A stretch of 64,000 bases of DNA. It comes from Hymenolepis diminuta. Taxonomy: Eukaryota > Platyhelminthes > Cestoda > Cyclophyllidea > Hymenolepididae. The notes beneath the pieces were generated by a model, which did not search any database, was not told where the DNA came from, and saw only the letters and a program-made list of their open reading frames with translations. The number at the start of each line of letters is the position of its first letter. Position 1 is the first letter of the stretch. The stretch spans positions 896,513 through 960,512 of the forward strand of contig CAADRB010000016.1 of the NCBI GenBank assembly GCA_900708905.1, given 5' to 3'. Both the position numbers and the translations under genes were made by a program. Positions 41,185 to 53,200 of the stretch are shown in pieces.

Positions 41185-43167
41185 GGTTGATTAAACGGTG
41201 TCTGCTACTATCGTCTGAGGTATGTTTACCTTTTCCGGGTCGATGAGAAATAGGCCGGCTGAGGACACACGATGTTTGTTGGAGTGCAGTGGATAACAGG
41301 AAAGGGTAAGAACTTACAGACATAATTATAGGACAAGATAGTTAAGTTTGATGAGGAATAATGATAATATAGAAAAATATTTCGATGAGAAGGGGTTCAT
41401 CCTTCAATGTATATTTTGAAGCGTGATATACTATTTGTTATCCTTTCAAATATTTAGATATATATTTTTCACTAATAGTCTAATTTTAAATAATAATAAC
41501 AATAAAACATTTAAAACATTGTGACTGCAACGTGGTTTGCGAAGAAATTAAGGGTAATCGATTTGAAGTAGATTTGGGAGCACTGAGTCGTCTATCATCT
41601 CAAAAGAGCTATAACTCACTTTTAATGCCTCCTTTTTTCAAAATTTGATCCTCGTCAAGTCGTCTATGGGGATTATTTCCGAGGAATTCAGGGCTCATCA
41701 AAATATTCTGACCGTAGCATTTTATTTTCCTGCAATTCTAATCAAGTATAAGAGAGTGGCAATACCAGAGTTCGTTTGGTTTTGCCCATCATACAGATAT
41801 ATAGGGAGCTTACTAAATGCTAAATCAGTACTACAGAGTCCGGTTGATCTTTGCTTTCCTAAATGCTTTCGATCCTCACCAAACAACAAAATGGAGAAAG
41901 AGGAGGGCGTTGATTGAACAGCTACATGATGGTTAGAAAGAAAGTTAAGACGAGTGAGGGAGAGACTGATTTTAGCAAAGGTGTGTGGTGGATGATCTGT
42001 GCATGTGTGCACAAAGTCGTTTATACAGGATGACATTCTGAAAACGAATGAATAAGGAGGGAGAACTTGAGACTTGACAACGGTGACGTTCTCGGCGCAA
42101 TGTGGGAAATCAGACCATGTCGAGTGACCTGGAGTTGGGCTGTCATGGTGACAATAATGATCTCAGCGTAATTCGGGGAATTAGGCTATGCAATCCCTCT
42201 TCTCATATTAGGATGTGCACTTTCAAATAACTACTCTAAATTCAAGGCAGTTCAAAGAAATAAAAAGAAAGCATCTTCATAAATAAGAACTTCAGGACTA
42301 AACATTACGAATCAACGCCAGAAAAGAATATCGAAAGAAATGGGGAAAATTTTTATAAGTTCTCTCGTAGCTCTCTTTTCAATATACTAGAATTCGTAAG
42401 CTATGCATCCATTTGTTCAGTTCGTTTATTTAAATAGGTGAAGTTAATGTCAAATAAAAATTACTTTTCAGATTGTGAAGTACTAAAATTGGGAGATTTT
42501 ATTAAATATTTTAAATATCATTTTATCACGGTCATTAGCAATGGTTAATGGAGAAGAAAGGGGATTTTGTGGAAGTCATAGCAAACAGAAGGTTCAGAAT
42601 TTAAAAATTGACTGTTTGTATAAAGTCAAATTGCGAATTCGAGCCAAGGTGGGTAAGATGAGCAGTATGGGCACGTTGGCAAAATTATTTCAAAATGACT
42701 TGTATTTCTGAAAAGTAATAGCTTTGTTTGTCACTTTAGAGACAATTTGGAGACTCAACATTCGTATTATAATATAATTTTGATTGGCTGGAGTGAGGGC
42801 CGGCGACTAAATTCTCATTTCAGGCAATTTGATGTCAATTAATAGTTGAATGCAGGTGTTTTATGCGTCATTTCTGCAGGTGTTCAATGTGTTTTTAGGT
42901 GCTCCTCCTTCAAATGGAAGAATCCTGGCAACGAGGGAAATACGCTACCTTCAACCTTAAAACTAATTTAGGCTTCTTGCTAGGAAAAAAGGTCCCTAAG
43001 GAGTACGCGACCACTATGATGAAAAATAAATCCCTGGCCAAGTCTCTATAAAGAAGATAAGATACCGGCTAAAAGCGCTATTTAAATTCTTAATTTGGTA
43101 TTTCTAAGGCTTCATACGCAAAGAGTCGGCAGGACCAACTTCAAGCGAATTCTAAACAAGCATTTGT

Positions 43168-43189
43168 GGGGGAGGGAGAGAGGGAGGGG
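43168..43189 (+). other. Canonical G-quadruplex motif
   Basis: Four G runs (5, 3, 3 and 4) separated by loops of 1, 5 and 1 base satisfy the G3+N1-7 rule. It is the clearest such motif noticed in the window and stands alone in AT-rich intergenic DNA. Confidence 0.7.
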
Positions 43190-44457
43190 AAGGCGAAATG
43201 TGGATGACAAATCCTCAAAGACTTTCATTACTCACGTTATTACTAACCGTGACTGAAAGCTACTCGCCAAAGAGTAATAATATGTGTGGAGCATCGGGAA
43301 CATCGACTCTGCAAGTGACAGCGAGATGAGAAGGCATTGGCATTAGTTCTGTAGCGTGATATTGCGGCATTATTCGATGGTTGCTAACATCAAACAATTA
43401 GCTTACCAAAACTTGATCACTACCCTTTTGTTACCAGTCATCACAATGAGACACAATTAAATTGTGAATTAGTAACTGCCATTGATAATTACAAGTTCAA
43501 CTCTGATATTTATATATTAATATTGCGTATCAGTATACCGCTTCACTGTCTATTAAACACCGCACTAAATATTTTACTTCAGGATCTCCAGGCTGTTTAT
43601 TGATTCTTCAAGTTTTTCTTTTTATTTCTCCACTAAGTACGGATATTTTCTAACAAATTACAAGATTATAATATAATTATCTGCAACCACATTATTTGCC
43701 TACCTTGAGTCTCTCTTATCATATACTTTGTGTCAGTTTGCCTTAGACCTTATATCCAATATAACATTTTCTGTAACTCTTCGTATGTTTAATGCTTTTA
43801 TTATTTATATTATCGGGGGATTAAGGTTGACTCATTCTCCAACATTTCGTTGTTATGTCAAAATGCGCCTTCTTTTGAGAATACCCCTTTTATTTTAGAT
43901 ACACATTAAGCTTTTCGGAAGAGTGAGTGAAATATATTTAATCTATAACCTTTAAAAAGAAAATTTAGCAAATTTTTCTAAGAACTGTAAATGAATAAGG
44001 ATGAACTTCGACTTAGTTTTATCTGGGTGCTAAAAATTCTAACTGAATATAATCTTACCAGCTTATCTTAATGCTCATATTTATACAAATTTCATGATTT
44101 CTAGGATAATGGATTTCTTATTCCTGCTCCATGATTATCTGTTTGCTTAATTACTTCAGCTTAATACTCATTGGTTAAACTATATGAAGTAATCCGACTT
44201 TGTTGAGGTATGTGTAAATCCACATAGAGTTTCAAATGCTCTACCTCTAGGAAGAGCGAGTTAAGAATTGTCCATTTTCCCGGATATACTTCTTGCAGAA
44301 ATTGTTTCACCTTATTTCCACTTAATTGAATTTATTTCACTTTGTTAAAATGCTATGAATAGAAGCCTGATTTTTCCTTTTCAACCTCGATTTCGGACAT
44401 AAGGAGAAAATATGTCTCTGACAGCTTACCTCTATATTAAAACCAGAGGTAGCCAAT

Positions 44458-44459
<2 letters not shown>

Positions 44460-44488
<29 letters not shown>

Positions 44489-44496
44489 CGTATATA
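44460..44496. repeat. (AT)n microsatellite
   Basis: Twenty-nine bases of alternating A and T, then CG and a further TATATA, making a self-complementary tract. Confidence 0.95.
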
Positions 44497-45012
44497 ACTT
44501 TTCACTTTTTGGTGGAAACCTGATCCACTTAAGGGAAAGATATGTGCCAAACTGAGTGATAAAAGGATCAAATTCAATAAAAAGGAAATTTAATAGAAAC
44601 AAATGTAAAATAAGTGTGAATAAATTAATTCCAAAAATTTGTATAATAAGAACATTGGGTTTCAATAAACCTCATTCACTTGTTTGATTATTTTTAAACC
44701 TAATAGAAAATTGAATAATTTTTCACAAATTGTTTCTCAAGATAATTTTTCAAACCACATATTGATTACCATTTTTATTGCATTTCATTTCAAACCGAAC
44801 GAAATCGGAGCTTCAGGATATTAATTTCCAATCATTACTTATCCTTACTTCTCTTTAATTCACCTATTCCCACATACACTCTGATTTAATGACACGCGGC
44901 GCTAACGCTCGGATATCGATCTCGGACCCAGTTCTTCTCTCTTCCCTTTTATCCTAACCTACTTTCCTCGCTTTCACTCACTCGAATTTCGATTAATGTT
45001 ATACAAAATAAC

Positions 45013-45195
45013 GTGGTCTGTTTGCAATTCTTGGAACTCCCTTTCAGGAACTGGGGTTGTCTGTTGTTAGCAATTACCGTTATCATTATCCTTGAAGTAG
45101 CCTCTGCAAGAAAGGCTCTTGGAAATCAAGGCATGTCGGAAACCCGAAAACAATACTTGTTGCTTAATGTTAGGCGTATATTTGAAAAGAGTTGA
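45013..45195 (+). CDS. Short open frame with signal-peptide-like segment
   Basis: Not recognised. Sixty codons ending in TGA (45193-45195). It contains WGCLLLAITVIIILEVASA, which reads like a signal peptide or anchor, followed by a basic, polar tail with RK and RR pairs. A fair acceptor (CTCCCTTTCAG, ending at 45047) precedes the hydrophobic part. No in-frame ATG opens it. It may be an exon of a small secreted protein, or chance in a pyrimidine-rich patch. Confidence 0.18.
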   Translation: MVCLQFLELPFRNWGCLLLAITVIIILEVASARKALGNQGMSETRKQYLLLNVRRIFEKS

Positions 45196-47104
45196 CCTTG
45201 TGTTATCTTGACCCTTAGTGTCCACACTTATTATGACTCTCTAAAATGCACCTCTACTTTCTGCCACCAAGTGTCCGTCTAGACGGTTGTACTTAACACA
45301 CTATTCTAAGGTGTTCTCACGAATATCTTCTTAGTCTATGTACGCCATTAGGTAAACTTTGTACATCTCATGCATTCCACAGAACTGATACTCAAAATCA
45401 AGACCAGCCGTTTGCTCTATTAGTATGTTACAAAACAACTTATTTATAAGCAGAAAGGTATAAGCAAGTACCTTAGGGCAAAGCGGTACCAATCGCAACT
45501 AAGACCATGCAAAAATCTTTTATTTTCAAATTACACAATTTGATTTTCTTCGGAAAATATAATGTTTATCCCCTGTCTAGATGGGACATGTTTGTCCAGT
45601 ATTTGTTCCATTTCATCATGGACGACAGCACGCTCAACTTAGTGCAAATTACCAGAACAATCCACTCAGTTGAGACCAGGTTACAACAGTTACAACAGTT
45701 CTCATTTCCTCTCTTTATCGTACGGAAGATAATGCGATTAACGCAATGGCAGTTAAGACAGCAACAATTGTGAAATTTATCCATTTTGTGGTTAAAGGAA
45801 ACATTTATTAATTCATTTGTGGTGAAAACATTTAATTTGTACCAAGTTGCGTTGATCCAGTCTTGCTTTTCGTTATCAAACTGAAGAACTATTAGCACCA
45901 TCTAAATCAAATGACCACATTCGATGATTAGGAAATGTTGCAACAAACTGGGTATGCAAATCCCAACTATGATACTACTATAAATGTGTAAGTAGCATGT
46001 TGATATAACAAAATAAGAAAACTACTTATTATTTGAAAATTGTCAAATTATAATGATTACCTCTTTATGATCTGCTTAACTAGAACTAACAAAACTGGAG
46101 CAGCTGAAAATTACCTCGGAATCATTTAAATTTGTTGTCAATATATATATGTACGTATATATGAAAATTAACTTGGAAGTTGAGTCTCTAAAATATTTCT
46201 GCTAGTTGACTGCGTAAATCAGGGAGAAAAGGGGAAAAGGATAGGAGAAGGAATTGGAATAGAAGAGGAAGGGCGTCAGTACTGAGCGAGGGCGATGCAT
46301 GCTGTGATCAATAAGCAAAAGCAACGTGTTTAAAGAGATTGAGTGATTTTTGTTCTGCCTGATTTTGTGATTTTAAGAATTGCTAAACACTCTAATCATG
46401 AGTCAGTGGCCTTTTTACCTAGTGGGCGTAATTCATAGTGTCATGCCTTAAGACTTCAGAATCACATTCCAGGACTAAGCTTCTAGATTCCGGAGTGCGT
46501 ATTATGTCTGGCTTTGTGATAAATTAATCATACTTAGCGACTGGTGAAGTTTTTATATTGGTTAATAGCTGTTAGCCGAAACTAGCTACGGTCATCGCAA
46601 TTAGGCACCAAACTTTCAAATAGCATGCTCATTTATCATATTCGTTGTACGATAATGATCCGGAGCACGTAAAGTACATTTACTAAATTGGTTCATTTGA
46701 TCACATGATGGTAATTTGAATAGGGAATCGATTAGGCTACTAGTCTAGTATTATGAGAGTGAATTCCGGAGAGTGAAAAAATTTGCTGTTAGAGATTTTT
46801 GAAAGCGGTACATTAAAACAGGGTGAAATATGTATGTCATATTAGTTTTCAAGAGTGAAGTCGCAAATTGCTTGTAATTTTGCGATTTCACGTCTCATTT
46901 AAGCAGTTTTATATTCGTAATTAAATGAATTGCAAAAATTTGCTTGGTGGCTCCCTTCCCATCTTCCCCAGAGTTACAGGAATGCAAATTAGTTTAAACT
47001 AAACAGATTAGCATTGTCTAAAGATTCCCTTAACGCAGATAAACTTAACTGACTTGTTCATGGTTAAAAATTTGTCTAACGGGAAAGACGTTTTTACTTG
47101 ATAT

Positions 47105-47110
47105 TTTATT
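47105..47110 (-). terminator. Polyadenylation signal AATAAA of DNase I gene
   Basis: On the minus strand AATAAA occurs about 90 nt after the DNase I stop codon (47201-47203), in an otherwise non-coding AT-rich 3' flank. It is the first canonical hexamer downstream of the stop that I found. The spacing fits a short 3' UTR. Confidence 0.55.
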
Positions 47111-47200
47111 AATGGATAAATATTAAAATTTGTGGTTTAAATTAATTCGGCTCTTAAATTTCAATTCAACGAGGTAGCCAAATATCTGTTTGTAAATAGA

Positions 47201-50200
47201 TTATTTAATAACCACCTCGACGGGATAATGGTCACTAACTTCTTGGGCCTAAAAATAAAAATAAACTTTAAGTAATATATTTTTGCTGAATAAAAGATCA
47301 AAAATATGTTTTTTCCAATAAAAAGACCTTTTTTCTATTAAGTTCATAGACTTCCTCAAAATTAAACGTTTGTGCATCTGATGCTTTAGACAGCAATGGT
47401 CCACCGTTCGCGATAATCCTACAAATATTTAAAATATAAAAATTATTAATAATATTTTAAGCAAAAAAGATTAAAAATTTACTTTAAATTATTTTTTAAC
47501 TACTTCTATTATTTATTGCAATTTAAGCTATGAGAAGGAAAATCAAGTGGCAAAAATTAAAGACGTCCAATATGTGGGGTTCACAACGCTAACAAGGCTG
47601 ATCGAATCACGTGCGCTAGAGCTCACCACGGGAAGTGCGGCCATGTAACCGGTCGCGTTGAGAACGAGCGCGGCTGTGTCTGCAGGGCCCTCCTCAACCA
47701 ATCACCGGTCAAGATCCCTGCAGTCTAGCGTGGTTTTGTATTTAATGACTAACCTTTTGACTCACAAAAAAGCAACGAAGTGGTTAATAAACCCTCTCCA
47801 CTTGACATCTTTCTGGTTCTTACCACGTTGGGCATAGCTTAGCTAATTTGGGAGTGAATTGATAGGAGAGGACTCTACTACAGGCTATTCGGACTGCTTA
47901 GGAGGATTACTTAGCTGTAGCAAAAGACTTATTGGTGTAGCATCCGCTACAAATATGAGGAGAGGGGGATCACACGGAATTAGAAAATAATACTGAAATA
48001 GCAGAGAAATGTCTTATAAGATTCGATCTTTGGGTTCAGATTGTACGCCATTTCCTTGCCTCACGCCCTAGATTTTTAATCCAAGGATTTGTCCCCTGGG
48101 TTCCTAAGTGAATTCATGTCCACACTGTCCACGACTTTCAAATAATTCATTTCGCTTGTCAAGTTACACCCAAATGACAAGAGTTAACAAGGTTTTAAAT
48201 CAGTAGAGCTCACAATATCTCATGTAGCGGGATTTCTTTTAAGACAATGGCTATTTTCTACAACTGAGACAGTATTTTTATCAAAGAAAATTGTTATTGC
48301 AATGCTGGAATAAAAATATAATCTTTTTGACTTAATAAGTCTCCATTTTTAGCCATATTTTTTCTTTAATTATTTTCCAAAAGTGAATTTTAAAATTGCA
48401 AAATAAATAAATTGTAAAAATGTAACATATAAAATTATTTTATTAAATTAAACTATAGTTTAAACTGTCGTAATAATTTAGTAACAAACCTATCATAGGC
48501 GCAAGATGATGAGGCTACTGTAGTATCCAGTCCATCGGGTACTAGCCATTTATAATTATAATCCGTTTTCAATCGAAGTTTATTCCGCCTAGTTTTCGAT
48601 AAATAATTGCAATCCGCATTCATATCTCCCAAAATAAGCAGATTCTGAAAGAAAATTATTATTACTCTAGTAATATAGAGTATTGGCGAGATTTCTGTTA
48701 ACTGAAATCGGTTAACAGAAAGTCCAACAAATGATGAAGGGAAAGAAATCACAAAGATGCTGATAGTAACGGTACAGTATCAAAGGGACTTACTGGAATT
48801 GATTTTTGGGTCCAGATTGTACAATATTTACTTAAAGGGTGGTTTACGTTCCAAAATTTGAATTTCATGATTCTTCCCCAGTACAACAGCAAATTTCCAG
48901 TAATTTATAACCGATATTTTAGTCTTGATGTTCTGCCTTGTCACGTCAATTCAATTATTTTCTTCCAATGGTCGAGAAAGTAGAATAATTTTGACTGATA
49001 AATTGCACTTTATGGACTTAACATAGTGGAGATGGCGTAGCAGAGCTCCATAAGATGCGTTCACTCAAGAAGTTTTCATAGAGACATATAAAGGTGATTT
49101 ATAGAGATGAAATACATATATTGATACAATGTATTGATGATTTATGAAAAATAATTTTTATTTCCAGTATTATATTCTAATATTCACCATGAGGCTGCAA
49201 AACGCTTAGAGGCCAATGTGGTAAATGAACGAGTAAATAAGAAGAGAATATTGTGAATATAATTATGTTCATGAACCTAAATGCAAAATTTTAGCAGTAA
49301 ATTTTACAATAATTCTGTTACATATGAGAATATAAACATTTCAGTGCCTTCAGAATTCAAATACTTGCGACATTTAAGACTCTCGATCTATGGAGTCCAC
49401 GTGCGAAAGTCTCCTCAGCCAATCAGCAGTCAATATCCCTGCAGCGTAGCGTCATTTGTATTTAGGGACTAAGCCTGCGGGCAGCAACTCATACGGAGGT
49501 CTGTTCACATAATGGGATTCTTACTATCCCATCTCATACATATCAATAAATTCCCTCCACCCAACGCCTTTCTTGTTCTCACAATCTTGGGCGTAGCCCG
49601 GCTAATTTCGGGAGCAAATTTATAATAGAGGGCTCTTCTAGACGCTATCCGGACTGCTTTGGAGGATTTTTGCTACCTGTAGCTTTCCCGTATTTGATAT
49701 TTCAAAAATGTCAAGTCAAGATTATTTTGCTGAATAATTTGCATTATGGTTTGCCATAATTTTATTTTCCGTGTGTGTCATCAATTGGCAATTCAGTCAA
49801 ATTAAATGATAATTTTCAATTATTTCCCAATCCTCCTTAACAGAGCCTTATTTTGAGAGATTTTGACATTTCACAGAAAGTAAACTCAATGAACCTCCTA
49901 ATATTTCAAAATTTTAAATGAATTATTTATATCTTCATCGAGACCATCGAAAGTGGCAACAGATTTCAAGTTTTAGACCAATTTTCAAAAGTTTTGAAAA
50001 ACTTCTTTTTCGTAAAAAGTTAAAATGACTGTCTAGATTTATAGTGGCTGCAGATTTAGTAATCATAAATTATAACACCAGGATCAGAAAATGGCATCGC
50101 AGTTATTGATAATTTTCACGTTTTGACTTCTTTATCTGCTTGGATTTTCTTTGAGATTAATTTAGAAAGTTCTGGAAAGAATGATTTCATTTTCTTTGAA

Positions 50201-53200
50201 TGCTAGAAACTAAAACTAATTGGAATTTCAACACTTTAAGTATTCTTTTTGCATTAAAAAATGAAACGAAAATAGAAATTAATAATTCAGCAAACACAAA
50301 TATTTTTGTTAAAATAAAGTGATAAATTACCTTTGTTTTGCCTTTTTCTTTACATTGAGGTGCGACATCGTATAAAGCTTCCATTTCCCTGACTACGAAA
50401 TCGGGATCTAAGTGAACGGCCAACACAGCAATCTTCATCTTAGTCTAAAGGATCAATAAATTTTAATAATAAAAAAATATATTTTTTAATTTTGAACTGT
50501 ATTTTTTATTTTATCTCGATGCAAAATTTCTCAAAATAAGGTCATTAAACTCACCTTTCGAAGCGTGATCACGAAGCAATCTGGTGATCTTTCAAACTGA
50601 TCCGTCACATTTTTAAGTTCAACCTGTTCATTGAGGTGGATTACATGGGGTCTTTGATAAAAACACAGAATTATTTTATTATGCTATTTAACCATCATAT
50701 TTATAAAAATGACATTTCATTTTATTAATCTAAATAATTTAATAATTGCGATATAGTATAGTTTAAATGAAAATAAACATTTACAGCTATGACAAAACCG
50801 ATAATAATATTTATTTAATTTTTTTAAATTTTCAAAATTAATATTTTGTTACCGATAAAAAAAGCCGATTTGTTCTTTTATTAAAGTTTTTCCTTTTCGT
50901 GGTCCTGTGATTCCATCGAAACGTGTTCCCTCCGTTTTACTAAGGAGAAGATTACAAAATTGTTGTAAAATCGATTAGTACACGACATCAGATTACATTT
51001 CTTATCTATTTTAGTGATCAGTAACCTTAAAAGGATGTAATTATTGCATTGTATTAGCATTTAATGGAAATTATATATTAATAGAGTTCATTTAATTGTA
51101 CGATTTGAAAATATGGTCCCTTGATTACCATCGAGCTCTAGGTTAATTTGAAAAGTTACTTATCGTCATTTATCGATTTAAAATTATCTCCAATGATGAT
51201 TATCTGGCTCTGTTAAAAGGCTTCATCTCATCTGCATTCTCCTGACTGTAAAAAAAGCAAATAAATCGAGATGACATGACCCACCAGTCACCCATGAAAC
51301 TGAGGATCAAATGACGAGGATTAAATAATTGTACATCACGAAGTTAACTCTTCCCCTTAAACGAATATGAATAAAACAATGCTCCTAAGTACAAATGAAA
51401 CAACAATCCTGTTGCTTTAGCCTCACTATCTACTTCTCTCTCACCATCATTATTGACTTTCCGACCTGCTTGCGGTACACCTCGTGCGAATGCTTCCCCG
51501 TAATTAAGAGAGAGAAAACTTTTCTTACTGAGCTATTGCCAATATCATTAGCGATAAAATTTGAACATCGCTAACATTAACTCACTTAGTGAATCAATTT
51601 GATATCTCTAAACTTACTTTAACAAAAAATTTCCATTAACTGGAAGGTGGATATCATAATGAAACTGAAATTCGACTAAAATACAATTTCTTTAACGCCT
51701 TGAATTATCTTCCAATTCTTTCCCATTGCCTTTACGTCTAACATTGAATAAAAATATTACATTAACTTACTTCACCTCAATAAAATCTTTTAATTTTCTT
51801 TGCGTAAAATGGGGCAAAGATCAATTGAAATCTTACCTGAGGTGGTATTTAAAATATATATAATGCATGAAACACTCTTCCATTTAAAGTCAAATCATCT
51901 CTAAAGGCTTCTAAAATAAAGTGATCATTTATTTGGGTGCCACACGTCACTCTGTCATCTAAAGGTAGATTAATGTTCTCCCCTTTTACTTTCATCAAAT
52001 TATTCTCAATTTTGAATTATAGAGCAAATCCCATTTAACTCTTTTAGGTTAAAGTTGTATTAGCTCAGATCTACCGATGTAAATTTAATTATTAGATGAA
52101 AGACCCGTCTGAGACGGCTTATTACAAATCCGAATGCATCAACGGGTCCCTGCAAACGTAAATTCAATCAGGAAAAAGGGAATGAATATTGAAATTTTGA
52201 AATTAAAACATTAGAACGTGAAGTGGTGGACTGTACAGCAACAATAACACAAACATGATTCCAAAAGTCAAACTTTGTAAGACACTTTAAAAGACTTGAC
52301 TTCTATTTCTACTTCTCCTCGATCCCTTACCCATAACCCATGTTAAGCTGCCTAACTCTCCCTTCCCCGAATTCTGATGTTTTCCCACAATGAAAATCTG
52401 TAATACTTTCGCCCTGCCGTAAGCAATTAATAAATGTAACTATGAATTAAGTAAGAATGCATAAATGTATATAATGCGACTGATTTAAAGTTATTTTAAA
52501 AAGTAAGGCTGTAAGAGCTATTGCATATGCATTTACTAGTCATGTTCAAATCTTCTACAATTTCACTGAGTTTCGCATGTGGAGGCCTCCTCAGCCAATC
52601 AGCAATCAATATCCCTGCAACTTAGCGTCGTTTGTATTTAAGGACCACGCTCGTCGATAGCGACCCATAGGGAGCTCTGATCGCTTAAAATTCTTACACC
52701 TCATCGCTTACGGATCAATAAACTCTCACTACTCAATAACTTTCTTGTTCTCGCTACTTTGGACGCAGCCTAGCTAATTTCGGGAGCAAATTTATTATAG
52801 AGTACTCTGTTGGACGCTATCTGGACTGCTGAGGAGGGATTAACTAGCTCTATCAATAGGGCATTTTGGTGTAGTCTCCGCTACACGCACCAGAGAAAAA
52901 AGCTACTTAACATTTCAAATGATATATATCGAATCCTAGAAAACTGCAATGAAAATAAATATAATATCTTGATTAGTCATAAAAAATCAATAATTTTACA
53001 TTGTGCATTCAAAAAATTGTTAATTGGTTGCTTTATTGCTTCATAAATCGATCAATCAAAATATATATGTAACTATGCTCAACAGTTGGAACTAAAGAGT
53101 CATTTTTCTCGATGAATGCTTTCAGCGCTATCTTCACTATTCGTATTTTTATAATTTCAAAAGAACAAATTTCGGTTTTCAAAAGTAGATTTCAACAATT

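Larger units (their letters stand above)
40285..41406 (-). mobile_element. LTR family A copy 3: LTR with assembly gap plus leader
   Basis: Reverse-strand copy. The LTR starts TGAAGGATGAACCCC at 41406 and ends CCGCTACA at 40630. Then come TACTGGCGACCCTAGCAGG and two more TGGTGACCCT modules separated by GCTACA, and leader sequence to about 40285. A 280-N gap (40905-41184) falls inside the LTR. Outside the gap long blocks are nearly identical to copy 1 (for example around 40640-40740 against 13450-13555), so this pair is younger than copy 2. Short open frames in the leader (40291-40675) show no recognisable gag. Confidence 0.7.
41407..47104. other. Gene-free 3' flank of DNase I
   Basis: Intergenic. 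It contains the G-quadruplex motif, an AT microsatellite, a short self-complementary AT/GTACGTA tract near 46139-46163, and a weak orphan frame at 45013-45195. Frames at 45507-45773 (+) and 45566-45901 (-) overlap on opposite strands and match nothing I know. Nothing else seen. Confidence 0.5.

Noticed and set aside
40847..41323. Open frames spanning the 280-N gap
   Set aside because: They are open only because N is read as unknown residues.
45507..45901. Overlapping 88-codon (+) and 111-codon (-) frames; the minus one briefly suggested a ligand-gated channel start
   Set aside because: The resemblance covers only about 15 residues and lacks the Cys-loop and other hallmarks; opposite-strand overlap points to chance.
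48453..48489. Alternative DNase I end by reading through exon 6 into intron 6
   Set aside because: Read-through gives only about a dozen extra residues before a stop and would lose the catalytic His; the exon 7 and 8 splice restores the full conserved C-terminus.
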